Assembly (NCBI GenBank): GCA_000585055.1
Contig: JEMX01000029.1
Location: 26,760 to 73,971 of the forward strand
Length of the DNA: 47,212 nt
Reading direction: 5' to 3'
From: Candidatus Accumulibacter appositus
Lineage (GTDB): Bacteria > Pseudomonadota > Gammaproteobacteria > Burkholderiales > Rhodocyclaceae
Position numbers and translations under genes: made by a program. Within the stretch, counting starts at the first letter, position 1; the number at the start of each line of letters is the position of its first letter. The notes beneath the pieces were generated by a model. The model saw nothing but the letters and a program-made list of their open reading frames with translations, had not been told where the DNA came from and did not search any database. Positions 27,810 to 35,472 of the stretch are shown in pieces.

Positions 27810-28181
27810 TCACGATCGCCGCCAGCGCTGGAACAGCCAGCCGTACACGCCGAGATTGACGACGATCACTACTGCCGCCAGAACAAACTGAATCTCGCGG
27901 GTGAGGCCGAGCGGATAGATGATCGGCAACAGGTAGTGCTCGATGAAGCTGCCGGCATAGCCGGCTTCACCGGCGGCTTGCCGCCAGGCGTTTTCCAGCG
28001 GCGTCAGCGGACAAATCCCGCCACTCAGTTCGATGAACGCGCCCCAGCAGGCGGCCGGAAGATGGAGCAGCGCGAGCCGTGGCCGGCACAGCACCAGGCC
28101 GCCGCCAAGGACGACGAAGACGATGAACAGCAGATGCGCGAGGAGGAGCGCGTCGGCCAGCAGGCGGTAGCTCATGCCCAT
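27810..28181 (-). CDS. DUF2784 family membrane protein
   Basis: A 123-residue integral membrane protein with four hydrophobic segments: ~6-30, ~38-55, ~78-92 and ~95-117. The GGICPLTPLENAWRQAAGEA segment followed by SFIEHYLLPIIYPLGLT is the signature of DUF2784. Function unknown. ATG at 28181 or at 28175 are both possible starts. It lies just downstream of the S4-domain gene on the minus strand and is convergent with xerC. Confidence 0.88.
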   Translation of the reverse strand: MGMSYRLLADALLLAHLLFIVFVVLGGGLVLCRPRLALLHLPAACWGAFIELSGGICPLTPLENAWRQAAGEAGYAGSFIEHYLLPIIYPLGLTREIQFVLAAVVIVVNLGVYGWLFQRWRRS

Positions 28182-28211
28182 CGTGCCATCACGCCCCCCG
28201 CTCCCCGACGC

Positions 28212-28619
28212 TCAGAAGTTGTCGTTGAAACCGCGGATCAGGCGGCGCGCTTTCTTTGTTGGCCGGCCGCGCAGCTCGCTGCCGGGAACCGGTGCGAGGC
28301 GCTTGGCCTCCTGCTGTGCCAATCGGCGCGCGCGGCTGTCCGCGGTTTCCTCGTAGAGCTGCTGCGCTTCGACCGCCGGGCGGCGCTGCGCGTTGAGACC
28401 GCGCACGACGACGGTCCAGAGCGCGTCGCCGACGGCGATTTCGAGGCTCGCGCCGACCTGCAGTTCGCGCGCCGCTTTCACCGCCAGGCCTTCGAGTCTG
28501 ACGTGGCCGGCAGCAATCGCCTGTGCAGCCAGTGAGCGCGTCTTGTAGAAGCGCGCCGCCCACAACCACTTGTCGATGCGCATCCGTGCCGCGGCGCTGA
28601 AGTCTGCTGTTTCTGCCAT
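28212..28619 (-). CDS. hslR: S4-domain RNA-binding protein, Hsp15-like
   Basis: A 135-residue protein. The N-terminal S4 domain (MRIDKWLWAARFYKTRSLAA and AIAAGHVRLEGLAVKAAREL) is typical of Hsp15, which binds the 50S subunit carrying a stalled nascent chain and helps recycle it. The C-terminal part is basic and rich in Arg/Lys (RGRPTKKARRLIRGFNDNF), also as in Hsp15. Ten bp separate it from the upstream regA, so the two are probably co-transcribed. Confidence 0.88.
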   Translation of the reverse strand: MAETADFSAAARMRIDKWLWAARFYKTRSLAAQAIAAGHVRLEGLAVKAARELQVGASLEIAVGDALWTVVVRGLNAQRRPAVEAQQLYEETADSRARRLAQQEAKRLAPVPGSELRGRPTKKARRLIRGFNDNF

Positions 28620-28629
28620 GACTATTCCC

Positions 28630-29205
28630 CTATTCGCGCGTGGGCCGTTTGCCGAGCTTGCGCTGCAGCGTACGGCGGTGCATTTTCAGGGCCCGCGCGG
28701 TGGCCGAAATATTCCCCTGCTGCTCGGCCAGGACGCGCTGGATATGCTCCCACTCCAGCCGGTCGACCGACAGCGGCGAGTCGGATACCGGTGTCGCCGA
28801 ATCGCCTTCGTTGCTCTTGTTGAGGGCCGCGACGACCTGATCGGCATCACAGGGTTTGGCCAGGTAGTGGATGGCACCCAGCTTGATCGCCTCGATGGCG
28901 GTGGCGATGCTGGCATAGCCGGTGAGCATCACCACGCGCGTATTCGGGTCGAGCTCGATCAGTTTCTCGATGAGCACCAGCCCCGATGCGCCAGGCATCT
29001 TCAGATCGACGACGGCATACTCGGGCGACTGTTCAAGCGCGCTGGCCAGGGCGGTATCGACCGTCGCCGCAACGCTCACCGCGTAACCGCGGCGCTGCAG
29101 TGCTCGCGCCAGGACGCGGCGAAAGACTTCATCATCGTCGACCAGCAACAGGGTCGAGCGCTCATCGTCGGGCAGTTTCAGGGCTTTCTCGAAAATGGCA
29201 GGCAT
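28630..29205 (-). CDS. regA: RegA/ActR-family response regulator
   Basis: A 191-residue global redox response regulator. Receiver domain ~17-125 with LLLVDDDEVFRRVLARAL, phospho-acceptor Asp 67 in AVVDLKMPG, Thr in MLTGYASIATA and Lys in YLAKPCDADQVV. The C-terminal Fis-type helix-turn-helix GNISATARALKMHRRTLQRK is nearly invariant in the RegA/PrrA/RoxR/ActR family and identifies it well. With RegB it controls energy and carbon metabolism genes according to redox state. The gene is 11 bp downstream of regB and upstream of hslR. Confidence 0.93.
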   Translation of the reverse strand: MPAIFEKALKLPDDERSTLLLVDDDEVFRRVLARALQRRGYAVSVAATVDTALASALEQSPEYAVVDLKMPGASGLVLIEKLIELDPNTRVVMLTGYASIATAIEAIKLGAIHYLAKPCDADQVVAALNKSNEGDSATPVSDSPLSVDRLEWEHIQRVLAEQQGNISATARALKMHRRTLQRKLGKRPTRE

Positions 29206-29216
29206 GGATTCAGCTC

Positions 29217-30566
29217 TCAGCTTTGCGCTTTCAGTCGCGCCAGCGGCAGGGTGACGCGGGTACAGGCGCCGCCTTGCGGCGCATCACGGTTGAAGAGTTC
29301 GACCTTGCCTCCGAGGCGCTCGAGGGTGGCGTTGGTCAGAAAGAGGCCGATGCCGAGGCCGCCGGCACGCTCGCCGTCGTCGGCCTTGGTGGTAAAGAAG
29401 GCCTCGCCATGCCGGTTTCGCGCTTCGGCATCGAGCCCGGAGCCGGCGTCGAGGATCTCGATGCGGCAGCAGTCGGCATCCCAGGACGCCGTAAAGCGTA
29501 GCACTTCCTGGCTGGCGCCGTTGGCATCAGCGGCATCGGCCGCGTTATCGAGCAGATTGAGCAGCGCTTGCTCGAGGGTACGCTCGGCGGCGATCAGGGG
29601 CGCCGGCTGCCAGCCTCGCAGCGTCGCACTGAGCCGCGCCTGCGGGCGGATCAGCTGCCATTCGTCGAGCACGTGGTGCAGGTAGGCATCGAGCGCCAGC
29701 GAGCGCAGGCTTTCCTCGCGACCCTGCCCGGAGGAAGCCAGGATCTGCGAAATCGTCAGCTTGCAGCGATCGACCTGTTCGCGCAGCAGCAGCAGGTCGT
29801 CGCGTAGCTCGGCGTCACTACTGCCATGATTGAGTTCAAGTTCGCGAATGACCACCGCCATCGTCGCCAGCGGCGTGCCCAACTGATGCGCCGCGCCGGC
29901 GGCCAGGGTGCCGAGCGAAAGAATTTGCTCGTCGCGCAGAACAGCTTCGCGGGCCGCAGCAAGCTCGCGTTCGCGCTGCTTGAGCGCCGCTGCCATGCGC
30001 GTCAGGAAGAAAGCGACGATGCCGACACTGATCACGAAGTTCAACCACATGCCGAGAATGTGCAAGGCAAAGCCGCTGCTATGGATGGCGTGTTCGCTGG
30101 CGCCACCGGTGGCGCGGGCGAGCAGCGCATCGAACTGGGCAAGATCGCCTTGCGGTGGCGGCAAGGGCAGCTTCCAGAAGATCAGGAAGGTGTACGCCAG
30201 CAGCGTAATCGCCGCCATGGACCAGGCGTAACGCGCCGGCAGCATCGCCGCGGCCAGCGTCGGCGGCAGCAGGAACAGCGAAACAAAGGGGTTGGTCGAG
30301 CCCCCGGCAAAATAGAGGAGGACGGCGAGGGCGCCGACATCGATCGCCAGATGGGCGAAGATCTCTCCTTCGCTGACCGGAGCACCGCGGGCCAGCCGCC
30401 AGCGGGTGAGCAGGTTGACCGCGGCGAGCAGGGCGATGACCGCCATCATCGGGGCAAGGTCGAGGGGGATCTTCAGCCAGGTCACCGCCAACAGCAAGAC
30501 CACGGCCTGGGTCAGCACCTCAATGCGACGCAGCACGAGCACTCGGTTCAAGGGATTAACGGTCAT
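29217..30566 (-). CDS. regB: RegB/PrrB-family redox sensor histidine kinase
   Basis: A 449-residue membrane kinase with about six N-terminal helices (residues 15-190). The quinone-sensing motif GGSTNPF (88-94), the H-box LGTLAAGAAHQLGTPLATMA with His 227, and the redox-active Cys 268 in REQVDRCKLTISQ are all retained, so both known RegB sensing inputs should work. N-box LLNLLDNAADAA and ATP-lid segments DAGSGLD and GGLGIGLFL follow. The ATG (30566) is inside copy C of the dispersed repeat; no clear Shine-Dalgarno sequence precedes it, so the repeat supplies its translation start region. Forms an operon with regA and probably hslR. Confidence 0.92.
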   Translation of the reverse strand: MTVNPLNRVLVLRRIEVLTQAVVLLLAVTWLKIPLDLAPMMAVIALLAAVNLLTRWRLARGAPVSEGEIFAHLAIDVGALAVLLYFAGGSTNPFVSLFLLPPTLAAAMLPARYAWSMAAITLLAYTFLIFWKLPLPPPQGDLAQFDALLARATGGASEHAIHSSGFALHILGMWLNFVISVGIVAFFLTRMAAALKQRERELAAAREAVLRDEQILSLGTLAAGAAHQLGTPLATMAVVIRELELNHGSSDAELRDDLLLLREQVDRCKLTISQILASSGQGREESLRSLALDAYLHHVLDEWQLIRPQARLSATLRGWQPAPLIAAERTLEQALLNLLDNAADAADANGASQEVLRFTASWDADCCRIEILDAGSGLDAEARNRHGEAFFTTKADDGERAGGLGIGLFLTNATLERLGGKVELFNRDAPQGGACTRVTLPLARLKAQS

Positions 30567-30684
30567 GACATGTCGAGATAGCCCAGGTCATGAAAGTCAT
30601 GACCGTTTCCCCCTCTTCCCCAACCCTTCTCGCGCACGGGAAGAAGGGAGCCTCGCGAGTCGCTGGCGCGACTTTCACAGTAAC
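30561..30684. repeat. Dispersed palindromic repeat, long form (copy C)
   Basis: The left arm starts GGTCATGACATGTCGAGA and ends ATGAAAGTCATGACCG; the right arm has GGGAAGAAGGGAG and GAGTCGC-N4-GCGACTTTCAC. Best-preserved long copy. Its left end overlaps the first six bases of regB, read on the minus strand. Confidence 0.87.
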
Positions 30685-31076
30685 GGTGTCGGGCATGACT
30701 TCCATGGTCTGCGGCATCTCGACAGGGAATGAGCGCTACGGTGGTCGAAAGCCTTGATTTTACGCCTCGCGCCACAGCTTGGCCGGGGCTGCGGCAATCT
30801 GACGCAAGGGCGTCGAGGCGAGCGCTTCTCGTCGTCAGCGTCGGACCTCGGCAGGCACGAAAGAGAAACCTTGAAAATAACCACGCCAAGCTATTTTATT
30901 GCGAATGATTCTCAAGTATATTGGAGCCCTGTGCACTCGGTCGCTTGCCGTTGGTGCACCGCACTGACAGGGTCCACGCCCGCAGAGGCTAGACCTCCCT
31001 GTCTTTTCTTGAACACCTGAACGCTTGACCGCGTTCACCGTGCTGCAGATGCACTCGCAGGAAGGTTGCAAACGAC
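30685..31076 (+). other. Upstream region and leader of the feo operon
   Basis: About 390 bp without a gene. The first 180 bp hold nothing I can name. Then follows the probable feo promoter and Fur box (30871-30918) and a leader of roughly 170 nt. The leader contains two GTGCAC palindromes (30930 and 30955) that could pair, and ends in AGGAAGG upstream of feoA. Confidence 0.5.
30871..30918 (+). promoter_or_regulatory. feo promoter with Fur box
   Basis: TTGAAA at 30871-30876 and TTTTAT at 30894-30899 are 17 bp apart. Overlapping the -10 and start region is TTGCGAATGATTCTCAAGT (30899-30917), which on the other strand has the GAGAATCATTCGCAA form common for Fur sites in betaproteobacteria. Iron-bound Fur would block the promoter. 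Confidence 0.75.
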
Positions 31077-31367
31077 ATGAATGGCCCATTGGAACTGATT
31101 TCCCTTTTCGACCTGCCGCGGGGTCACGAAGCGACGGTAAGCTGCGGCGACTTTGCCGCCTTCGGTGAGCGCAGCGATCGTGAGCTGGCGCTGCGGCTGT
31201 ACGAAATCGGCTTCGTCGACGGCGAGCGAGTGCGCGTCGTCGCACGTGGCTTCCCGGGAGGCGAGCCGATCGCGGTCCGCGTCGGCAGCACGATTTTCGC
31301 CTTGCGTCGTTTCGAAGCCGAGCGGGTGTTGGTCGCCCCCCTGCGCAACGGGAGAGCGAAAGCATGA
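31077..31367 (+). CDS. feoA: Ferrous iron transport protein A
   Basis: A 96-residue cytoplasmic SH3-like protein that assists FeoB. It shows the family elements: an N-terminal hydrophobic segment LELISLFDLPRGHEATV, RLYEIGFVDGERVRVVARG, GGEPIAVRVGSTIFALRRFE and ERVLV near the end. It is followed with a four-base overlap by feoB and preceded by a Fur box. AGGAAGG lies about 12 bases before the ATG. Confidence 0.92.
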   Translation: MNGPLELISLFDLPRGHEATVSCGDFAAFGERSDRELALRLYEIGFVDGERVRVVARGFPGGEPIAVRVGSTIFALRRFEAERVLVAPLRNGRAKA

Positions 31368-33262
31368 GCAGCACCAGTGAAGCCATGAGCCTGGTCCTGC
31401 TGGGCAACCCGAATTGCGGCAAGACAGCCCTGTTCAACCTGCTCACCGGCAGCCGGCAGAAGGTCGCCAACTATCCGGGTGTCACCGTGGACCGCAAGGA
31501 GGGGCAACTGACGACGCCGGCCGGCCGGCAGTTCCGCGTCCTCGACCTACCCGGCGCCTACAGCCTCAACGCCGTCAGTATCGACGAGGAGATCACCCGC
31601 GACGTAGTGCTCGGCACGCTCGCCGGGGAGCGGCGCCCGGACATGATCGTCTGCGTCAGCGATGCCACCAACCTCAAGCTCAACCTGCGCCTGGTACTGG
31701 AAGTCAAACGTCTCGGGCTGCCGATGATGCTGGCGTTGAACATGACCGATCTGGCCCGCAAGCGAGGCATCGTCATCGACGTCGCCGCGCTGCAGCGCGA
31801 GCTGGGCATGCCGGTGGTCAATACCATCGCCGTCAGACGCGGCGGCGCCAGTGAACTGCTGACCCAGCTGGAGAGTAGCGTACCGGCGCAGCTGCCTCAC
31901 CCCGCTGGCGAGCTACCGCCCGCGGCCGCCTGGCTGGCGCCAGATGTCGCCGACGTCAGCGCCACGCAGCGCGAGGTGCGCCGCATTCTCGCCGCCAGCG
32001 TCCGCGAGCCGGCGATCGACACGCGCTTCGACGAACACATCGATCGCGTCGTGCTGCACCCGGTGTGGGGGCTGCTGATTCTGGCGGCCACGCTGTTCCT
32101 GATGTTTCAGGCGGTCTTCAGCTGGGCCAGCCTGCCGATGGAGATGATCACCGCCAGCGTCGAGGCCTTCGGCGCATTACTCAGCACCCATATGCCGGAA
32201 AGCCTGCTGCGTAGCCTGCTCGTCGATGGCATCGTCGCCGGCGTCGGCGGCGTGCTGGTTTTCCTGCCGCAGATCCTGATTCTCTTCCTGTTCATTCTGG
32301 CGCTTGAAGATTCCGGCTACCTGCCGCGGGCGGCTTTCCTGCTCGACCGCCTGATGGGGACGGTTGGCCTCTCAGGACGTTCGTTCATCCCGCTGCTCTC
32401 CAGCTTTGCCTGCGCCATTCCCGGGATCATGGCCGCGCGCACGATCAGCAACTGGCGCGACCGCCTGGCGACGATCATGATTGCGCCGCTGATGACCTGC
32501 TCGGCACGTTTGCCGGTCTATGCGCTGATCATCGGCGCCTTCATTCCACAACAAGCAGTCGGGGTCTTCAATCTGCAAGGCCTGGTGTTGTTCGCTCTCT
32601 ACGTCGCCGGCGTGCTCAGCGCGATGGCTGTTGCGGCAGTGCTCAAGATCACTGTCAGCAAGGGCCTACAGCATCCGCTGCTGCTCGAACTGCCCTCCTA
32701 CCGCCTGCCGCACGGCCGCAATCTGCTGCTCGGCCTCCTCGAACGCGCGAAGATCTTCCTGCTGCGCGTCGGCAACATCATTCTTGCCCTGACCGTGCTG
32801 CTGTGGTTCCTGTCGACCTTCCCCGGCGCGCCGGAAGGCGCTACCGGCCCGGCCATCCAGTACAGCTACGCCGGCATGCTGGGGCAGGCACTCGAAGTGG
32901 TCTTCGCGCCAATCGGTTTCAACTGGCAGATCTCGATCGCCCTGGTGCCCGGCATGGCCGCGCGCGAAGTCGCCGTCGGTGCCCTGGGTACGGTGTACGC
33001 CCTCTCGGCAACGGGTGACGACGTGGCCGGACAACTCGGCCCGCTGCTGGCAGCCGGCTGGTCGCTACCGACGGCCTTTTCGCTGCTCGCCTGGTTCGTC
33101 TTCGCGCCGCAGTGCCTGGCGACCCTGGCCGCCGTCAAGCGCGAGACCAACTCCTGGCGCTATCCGCTGCTGATGGCTGGCTATCTGTTTGCCCTGGCCT
33201 ACCTGGCGTCGTTCATCACCTACCGGGTGGCCCTGCTCCTGACCGGAGGCGGCCATGCTTGA
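31364..33262 (+). CDS. feoB: Ferrous iron transporter B
   Basis: Fe(II) importer of the inner membrane, 632 residues (shorter than the 773 of E. coli but normal for this group). The N-terminal G domain has LGNPNCGKTALFNLLTG (G1), VTVDRKEG (G2 region), DLPGAYSL (G3) and LNMTDLA (G4-like). The membrane part has the two gate motifs, with PLLSSFACAIPGIMAARTI and the second around VPGMAAREVAVGALG, about 8-10 helices in all. The feoA start-stop overlap and the small Cys-rich gene downstream complete the operon. Confidence 0.96.
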   Translation: MSSTSEAMSLVLLGNPNCGKTALFNLLTGSRQKVANYPGVTVDRKEGQLTTPAGRQFRVLDLPGAYSLNAVSIDEEITRDVVLGTLAGERRPDMIVCVSDATNLKLNLRLVLEVKRLGLPMMLALNMTDLARKRGIVIDVAALQRELGMPVVNTIAVRRGGASELLTQLESSVPAQLPHPAGELPPAAAWLAPDVADVSATQREVRRILAASVREPAIDTRFDEHIDRVVLHPVWGLLILAATLFLMFQAVFSWASLPMEMITASVEAFGALLSTHMPESLLRSLLVDGIVAGVGGVLVFLPQILILFLFILALEDSGYLPRAAFLLDRLMGTVGLSGRSFIPLLSSFACAIPGIMAARTISNWRDRLATIMIAPLMTCSARLPVYALIIGAFIPQQAVGVFNLQGLVLFALYVAGVLSAMAVAAVLKITVSKGLQHPLLLELPSYRLPHGRNLLLGLLERAKIFLLRVGNIILALTVLLWFLSTFPGAPEGATGPAIQYSYAGMLGQALEVVFAPIGFNWQISIALVPGMAAREVAVGALGTVYALSATGDDVAGQLGPLLAAGWSLPTAFSLLAWFVFAPQCLATLAAVKRETNSWRYPLLMAGYLFALAYLASFITYRVALLLTGGGHA

Positions 33263-33530
33263 GGATCTGATCGTTTACGCCGCCGTTGCTTGCGCCGCAA
33301 TGTACGCCGGCTGGCGCCTCCTGCCGGCGAGCGCCCGTTGCTCGCTGGCCGAGCACACGGCCACGCTGGCGCTAGGCCTGGGCCTTGCGAAAGCCGATCC
33401 CGAGGCGGTAGTGGTACGCCAACGCCGCGCCGCTGCCCGACCGGAAAGCGCTTGTGGCGGCGGCTGCAGCGGCTGCGCCAGCAAGCAGGGAGCACAGCCC
33501 GTGCGCTTCATCAAGAAGCGGGATTCGTAG
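33255..33530 (+). CDS. Small Cys-rich membrane protein after feoB
   Basis: A 91-residue protein overlapping the end of feoB by 8 bases. One N-terminal membrane helix (~5-25), an Ala/Leu-rich middle, and a C-terminal CGGGCSGCAS motif with three closely spaced cysteines (C-x3-C-x2-C) followed by a basic tail. It occupies the place of FeoC or of the Cys-rich 'FeoB-associated' proteins in other bacteria. The motif could hold an iron-sulfur cluster or Fe(II) and report iron state to FeoB; this is inference. Confidence 0.8.
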   Translation: MLEDLIVYAAVACAAMYAGWRLLPASARCSLAEHTATLALGLGLAKADPEAVVVRQRRAAARPESACGGGCSGCASKQGAQPVRFIKKRDS

Positions 33531-33569
33531 TCTGTTCGATCGCCATCGCTGCCGCCAGGTAGCGCGCCC

Positions 33570-33890
33570 CTAGTCGCGCAGCGAAATCGACTCCCCCGCC
33601 TGCTCCGAAAGCAGCCGCGACAGGGCGGTCATCAGCTCCTCGCCACCCCGGGTATCCTGCCAGCCGCTGCCGTCCCAGCGGTAATGAAAGCCACCGGAAC
33701 GGGCGGCCACCCAGACTTCCTTGGCCGCGTCATGGCGGTTGACGATGATCTTGCCGCCGTCGGCGAACTCGATTTCGAGTACGTTGTCGCCGATCCTTTC
33801 AAAGTCCAGATCGGCGCCGCCACGTTCCAGCCCGGCCTCGATTTCCTGCAGCGCTGCGTCGGCAAGCGCGTTGAATTCGCGATCATTCAT
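33570..33890 (-). CDS. cyaY: Frataxin-like iron donor CyaY
   Basis: A 106-residue frataxin homologue that binds iron and tunes iron-sulfur cluster assembly by IscS/IscU. Acidic N-terminal helix MNDREFNALADAALQEIEAG, then the beta-sheet with FADGGKIIVNRHDAAKEVWVA, GGFHYRW and GSGWQDTRGGEEL, all family-typical. It is divergent from the lptM-lysA pair with only 37 bp between starts, so the two promoters overlap coding sequence or each other. Located next to the feo operon, convergent with its last gene. Confidence 0.95.
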   Translation of the reverse strand: MNDREFNALADAALQEIEAGLERGGADLDFERIGDNVLEIEFADGGKIIVNRHDAAKEVWVAARSGGFHYRWDGSGWQDTRGGEELMTALSRLLSEQAGESISLRD

Positions 33891-33927
33891 CCTGTGCTAA
33901 CATTTCCCGTTTTTGGCGATTCGACCT

Positions 33928-34104
33928 ATGCGGCACTATCTTGCGCTGGCTGTGCTGGCGACCATCACGCTCGCCGCCTGCGGCAGCAAGGGCGGACTGA
34001 CGCTGCCCCCGAAACCAGTGGCCACGACCCCGTCGCCTAGCCCGGCAACGACTGCGGGCGATTCTAGCACGGCGCCAGCGAGCGCCGAAAAGTCGAGCAA
34101 ATGA
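33928..34104 (+). CDS. lptM: Small lipoprotein, LptM/YifL family
   Basis: A 58-residue lipoprotein. Short signal MRHYLALAVLATITLAACGS with lipobox LAAC, then the family GLTLPPKP segment and a low-complexity Thr/Pro/Ser/Ala tail. In E. coli LptM (YifL) helps the LptDE lipopolysaccharide translocon to mature. Position between cyaY and lysA matches other proteobacteria. ATG at 33928 is preferred over the in-frame TTG at 33913. The stop overlaps the lysA ATG (ATGA). Confidence 0.88.
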   Translation: MRHYLALAVLATITLAACGSKGGLTLPPKPVATTPSPSPATTAGDSSTAPASAEKSSK

Positions 34105-35393
34105 CGCCCCGCCCGATGACCGCCTTGAACCCATTCCACACCCGTAACGGCGTCCTGCACGCCGAATCGGTGGCGCTGAGCGACATCGCCACCGACTTTG
34201 GCACCCCGTGCTGGGTCTACTCGCGGCAGGCGCTGGAAGAGGCGCTCGATGACTTCCAGCAAGAGCTGGCCGGGCTCGATGCACTCGTCTGCTACGCCGT
34301 AAAAGCCAACTCCAACCTCGCCGTCCTTGATGTCCTGGCGCGCCGCGGTGCCGGCTTTGACATCGTCTCGGCCGGCGAACTCAAGCGCGTCCTGGCCGCC
34401 GGGGCCGATCCGCAGCGCATCGTTTTCTCGGGTGTCGGCAAGACCGCCGCTGAAATGGAACTGGCGCTGAACACCATGGAACTGGCGCTGAACACCGGCA
34501 TCCTGTGCTTCAACGTCGAATCGGCCCCCGAACTCGAACGCCTGAACGCCGTCGCCGGCAAGCTCGGCAAGCGGGCGCCGATCAGCCTGCGCGTCAATCC
34601 CGACGTCGACGCCGGCACGCACCCCTACATCTCGACCGGCCTCAAGGAAAACAAATTCGGCGTCGCCTACGACGAAGCCCGCGCCCTCTATCGACAGGCC
34701 GCCGCGCTGGCGCACCTGGAAGTCAGCGGCATCGACTGCCATATTGGCTCGCAACTGCTCGACGCGGCGCCCTTTGCCGAAGCACTCGACAAACTGCTGG
34801 TCCTGGTCGACCAGCTGGCCGGCGACGGCATCGAGCTGCAACACATCGACCTCGGCGGCGGCCTCGGCATCCGCTATAGCGACGCCGATGTACCGACCAG
34901 CGTTCACGCCTACCTGCAGCCGCTGCTCGCAAAGCTCAAGGGACGGCCCCTGCGCATTCTCCTCGAACCAGGGCGCCGTCTGGTCGGCAACGCCGGCGTG
35001 CTGCTCACCCGCGTCGAGTATCTGAAGCCCGGCGAAGTCAAGAATTTCGCGATCGTCGACGCGGCGATGAACGACCTCTCGCGACCGGCGCTCTACGGCT
35101 CCTGGCACGACATCGTTCCGGTGGCCGCCCGCGCCGGCGACGCCGCCAAATGGGAAATCGTCGGCCCGATCTGCGAATCCGGCGACTTCCTCGGCCACGG
35201 CCGAGAACTGACCCTGGCCGAAGGCGACCTGCTGGCGATCCTCTCCGCCGGCGCCTACGGCATGGTCATGAGTTCGAACTACAACACCCGCCCGCGCGCC
35301 GCCGAAGTGATGGTCGATGGCCGAGAAGCGCATCTCGTTCGCCGCCGCGAAAGCGCCGAAGAACTCTACGCGCTGGAACAGCGCCTGCCGTGA
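34101..35393 (+). CDS. lysA: Diaminopimelate decarboxylase, with 7-residue duplication
   Basis: PLP enzyme that makes lysine from meso-diaminopimelate. 430 residues. The PLP-lysine is in CYAVKANSNLAVL; HIGSQL, GGGLGIRY, EPGRRLVGNAG, CESGDFLG and GAYGMVMSSNYN are all in place. An exact 21-bp tandem duplication (34455-34496) doubles the heptapeptide MELALNT, so the normal TAAEMELALNTGILCFN becomes seven residues longer in a helix of the barrel. The reading frame is kept. The gene end was also duplicated, just after the stop. A second ATG at 34116 could be the start instead. It overlaps lptM. Confidence 0.94.
   Translation: MTPRPMTALNPFHTRNGVLHAESVALSDIATDFGTPCWVYSRQALEEALDDFQQELAGLDALVCYAVKANSNLAVLDVLARRGAGFDIVSAGELKRVLAAGADPQRIVFSGVGKTAAEMELALNTMELALNTGILCFNVESAPELERLNAVAGKLGKRAPISLRVNPDVDAGTHPYISTGLKENKFGVAYDEARALYRQAAALAHLEVSGIDCHIGSQLLDAAPFAEALDKLLVLVDQLAGDGIELQHIDLGGGLGIRYSDADVPTSVHAYLQPLLAKLKGRPLRILLEPGRRLVGNAGVLLTRVEYLKPGEVKNFAIVDAAMNDLSRPALYGSWHDIVPVAARAGDAAKWEIVGPICESGDFLGHGRELTLAEGDLLAILSAGAYGMVMSSNYNTRPRAAEVMVDGREAHLVRRRESAEELYALEQRLP
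34455..34496. repeat. Exact 21-bp tandem duplication in lysA
   Basis: Copies 34455-34475 and 34476-34496 are identical and in frame (MELALNT twice). Confidence 0.95.
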
Positions 35394-35426
35394 CGGAAAC
35401 GGCCGCCTGCCGTGACGGAAACGGCC
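35383..35426. repeat. Exact 22-bp tandem duplication at the lysA stop
   Basis: Copies 35383-35404 and 35405-35426 are identical. The unit carries the lysA stop codon and part of the left arm of the terminator stem; the protein is unchanged. Confidence 0.95.
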
Positions 35427-35442
35427 GCCTTGCGGCGGCCGT
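35421..35442. terminator. Hairpin between convergent lysA and gpmI
   Basis: ACGGCCGCC (35421) pairs perfectly with GGCGGCCGT (35434) around a TTGC loop. There is no T-run on either side beyond ACTTTC, so it is a weak bidirectional terminator at best. Confidence 0.55.
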
Positions 35443-35472
35443 GCGAACTTTCCCGAGGGCAACTCCTCAGTT

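Noticed and set aside
33936..35462. 508-codon minus-strand frame opposite lysA
   Set aside because: LysA on the plus strand has every PLP-site motif; the other frame has none.
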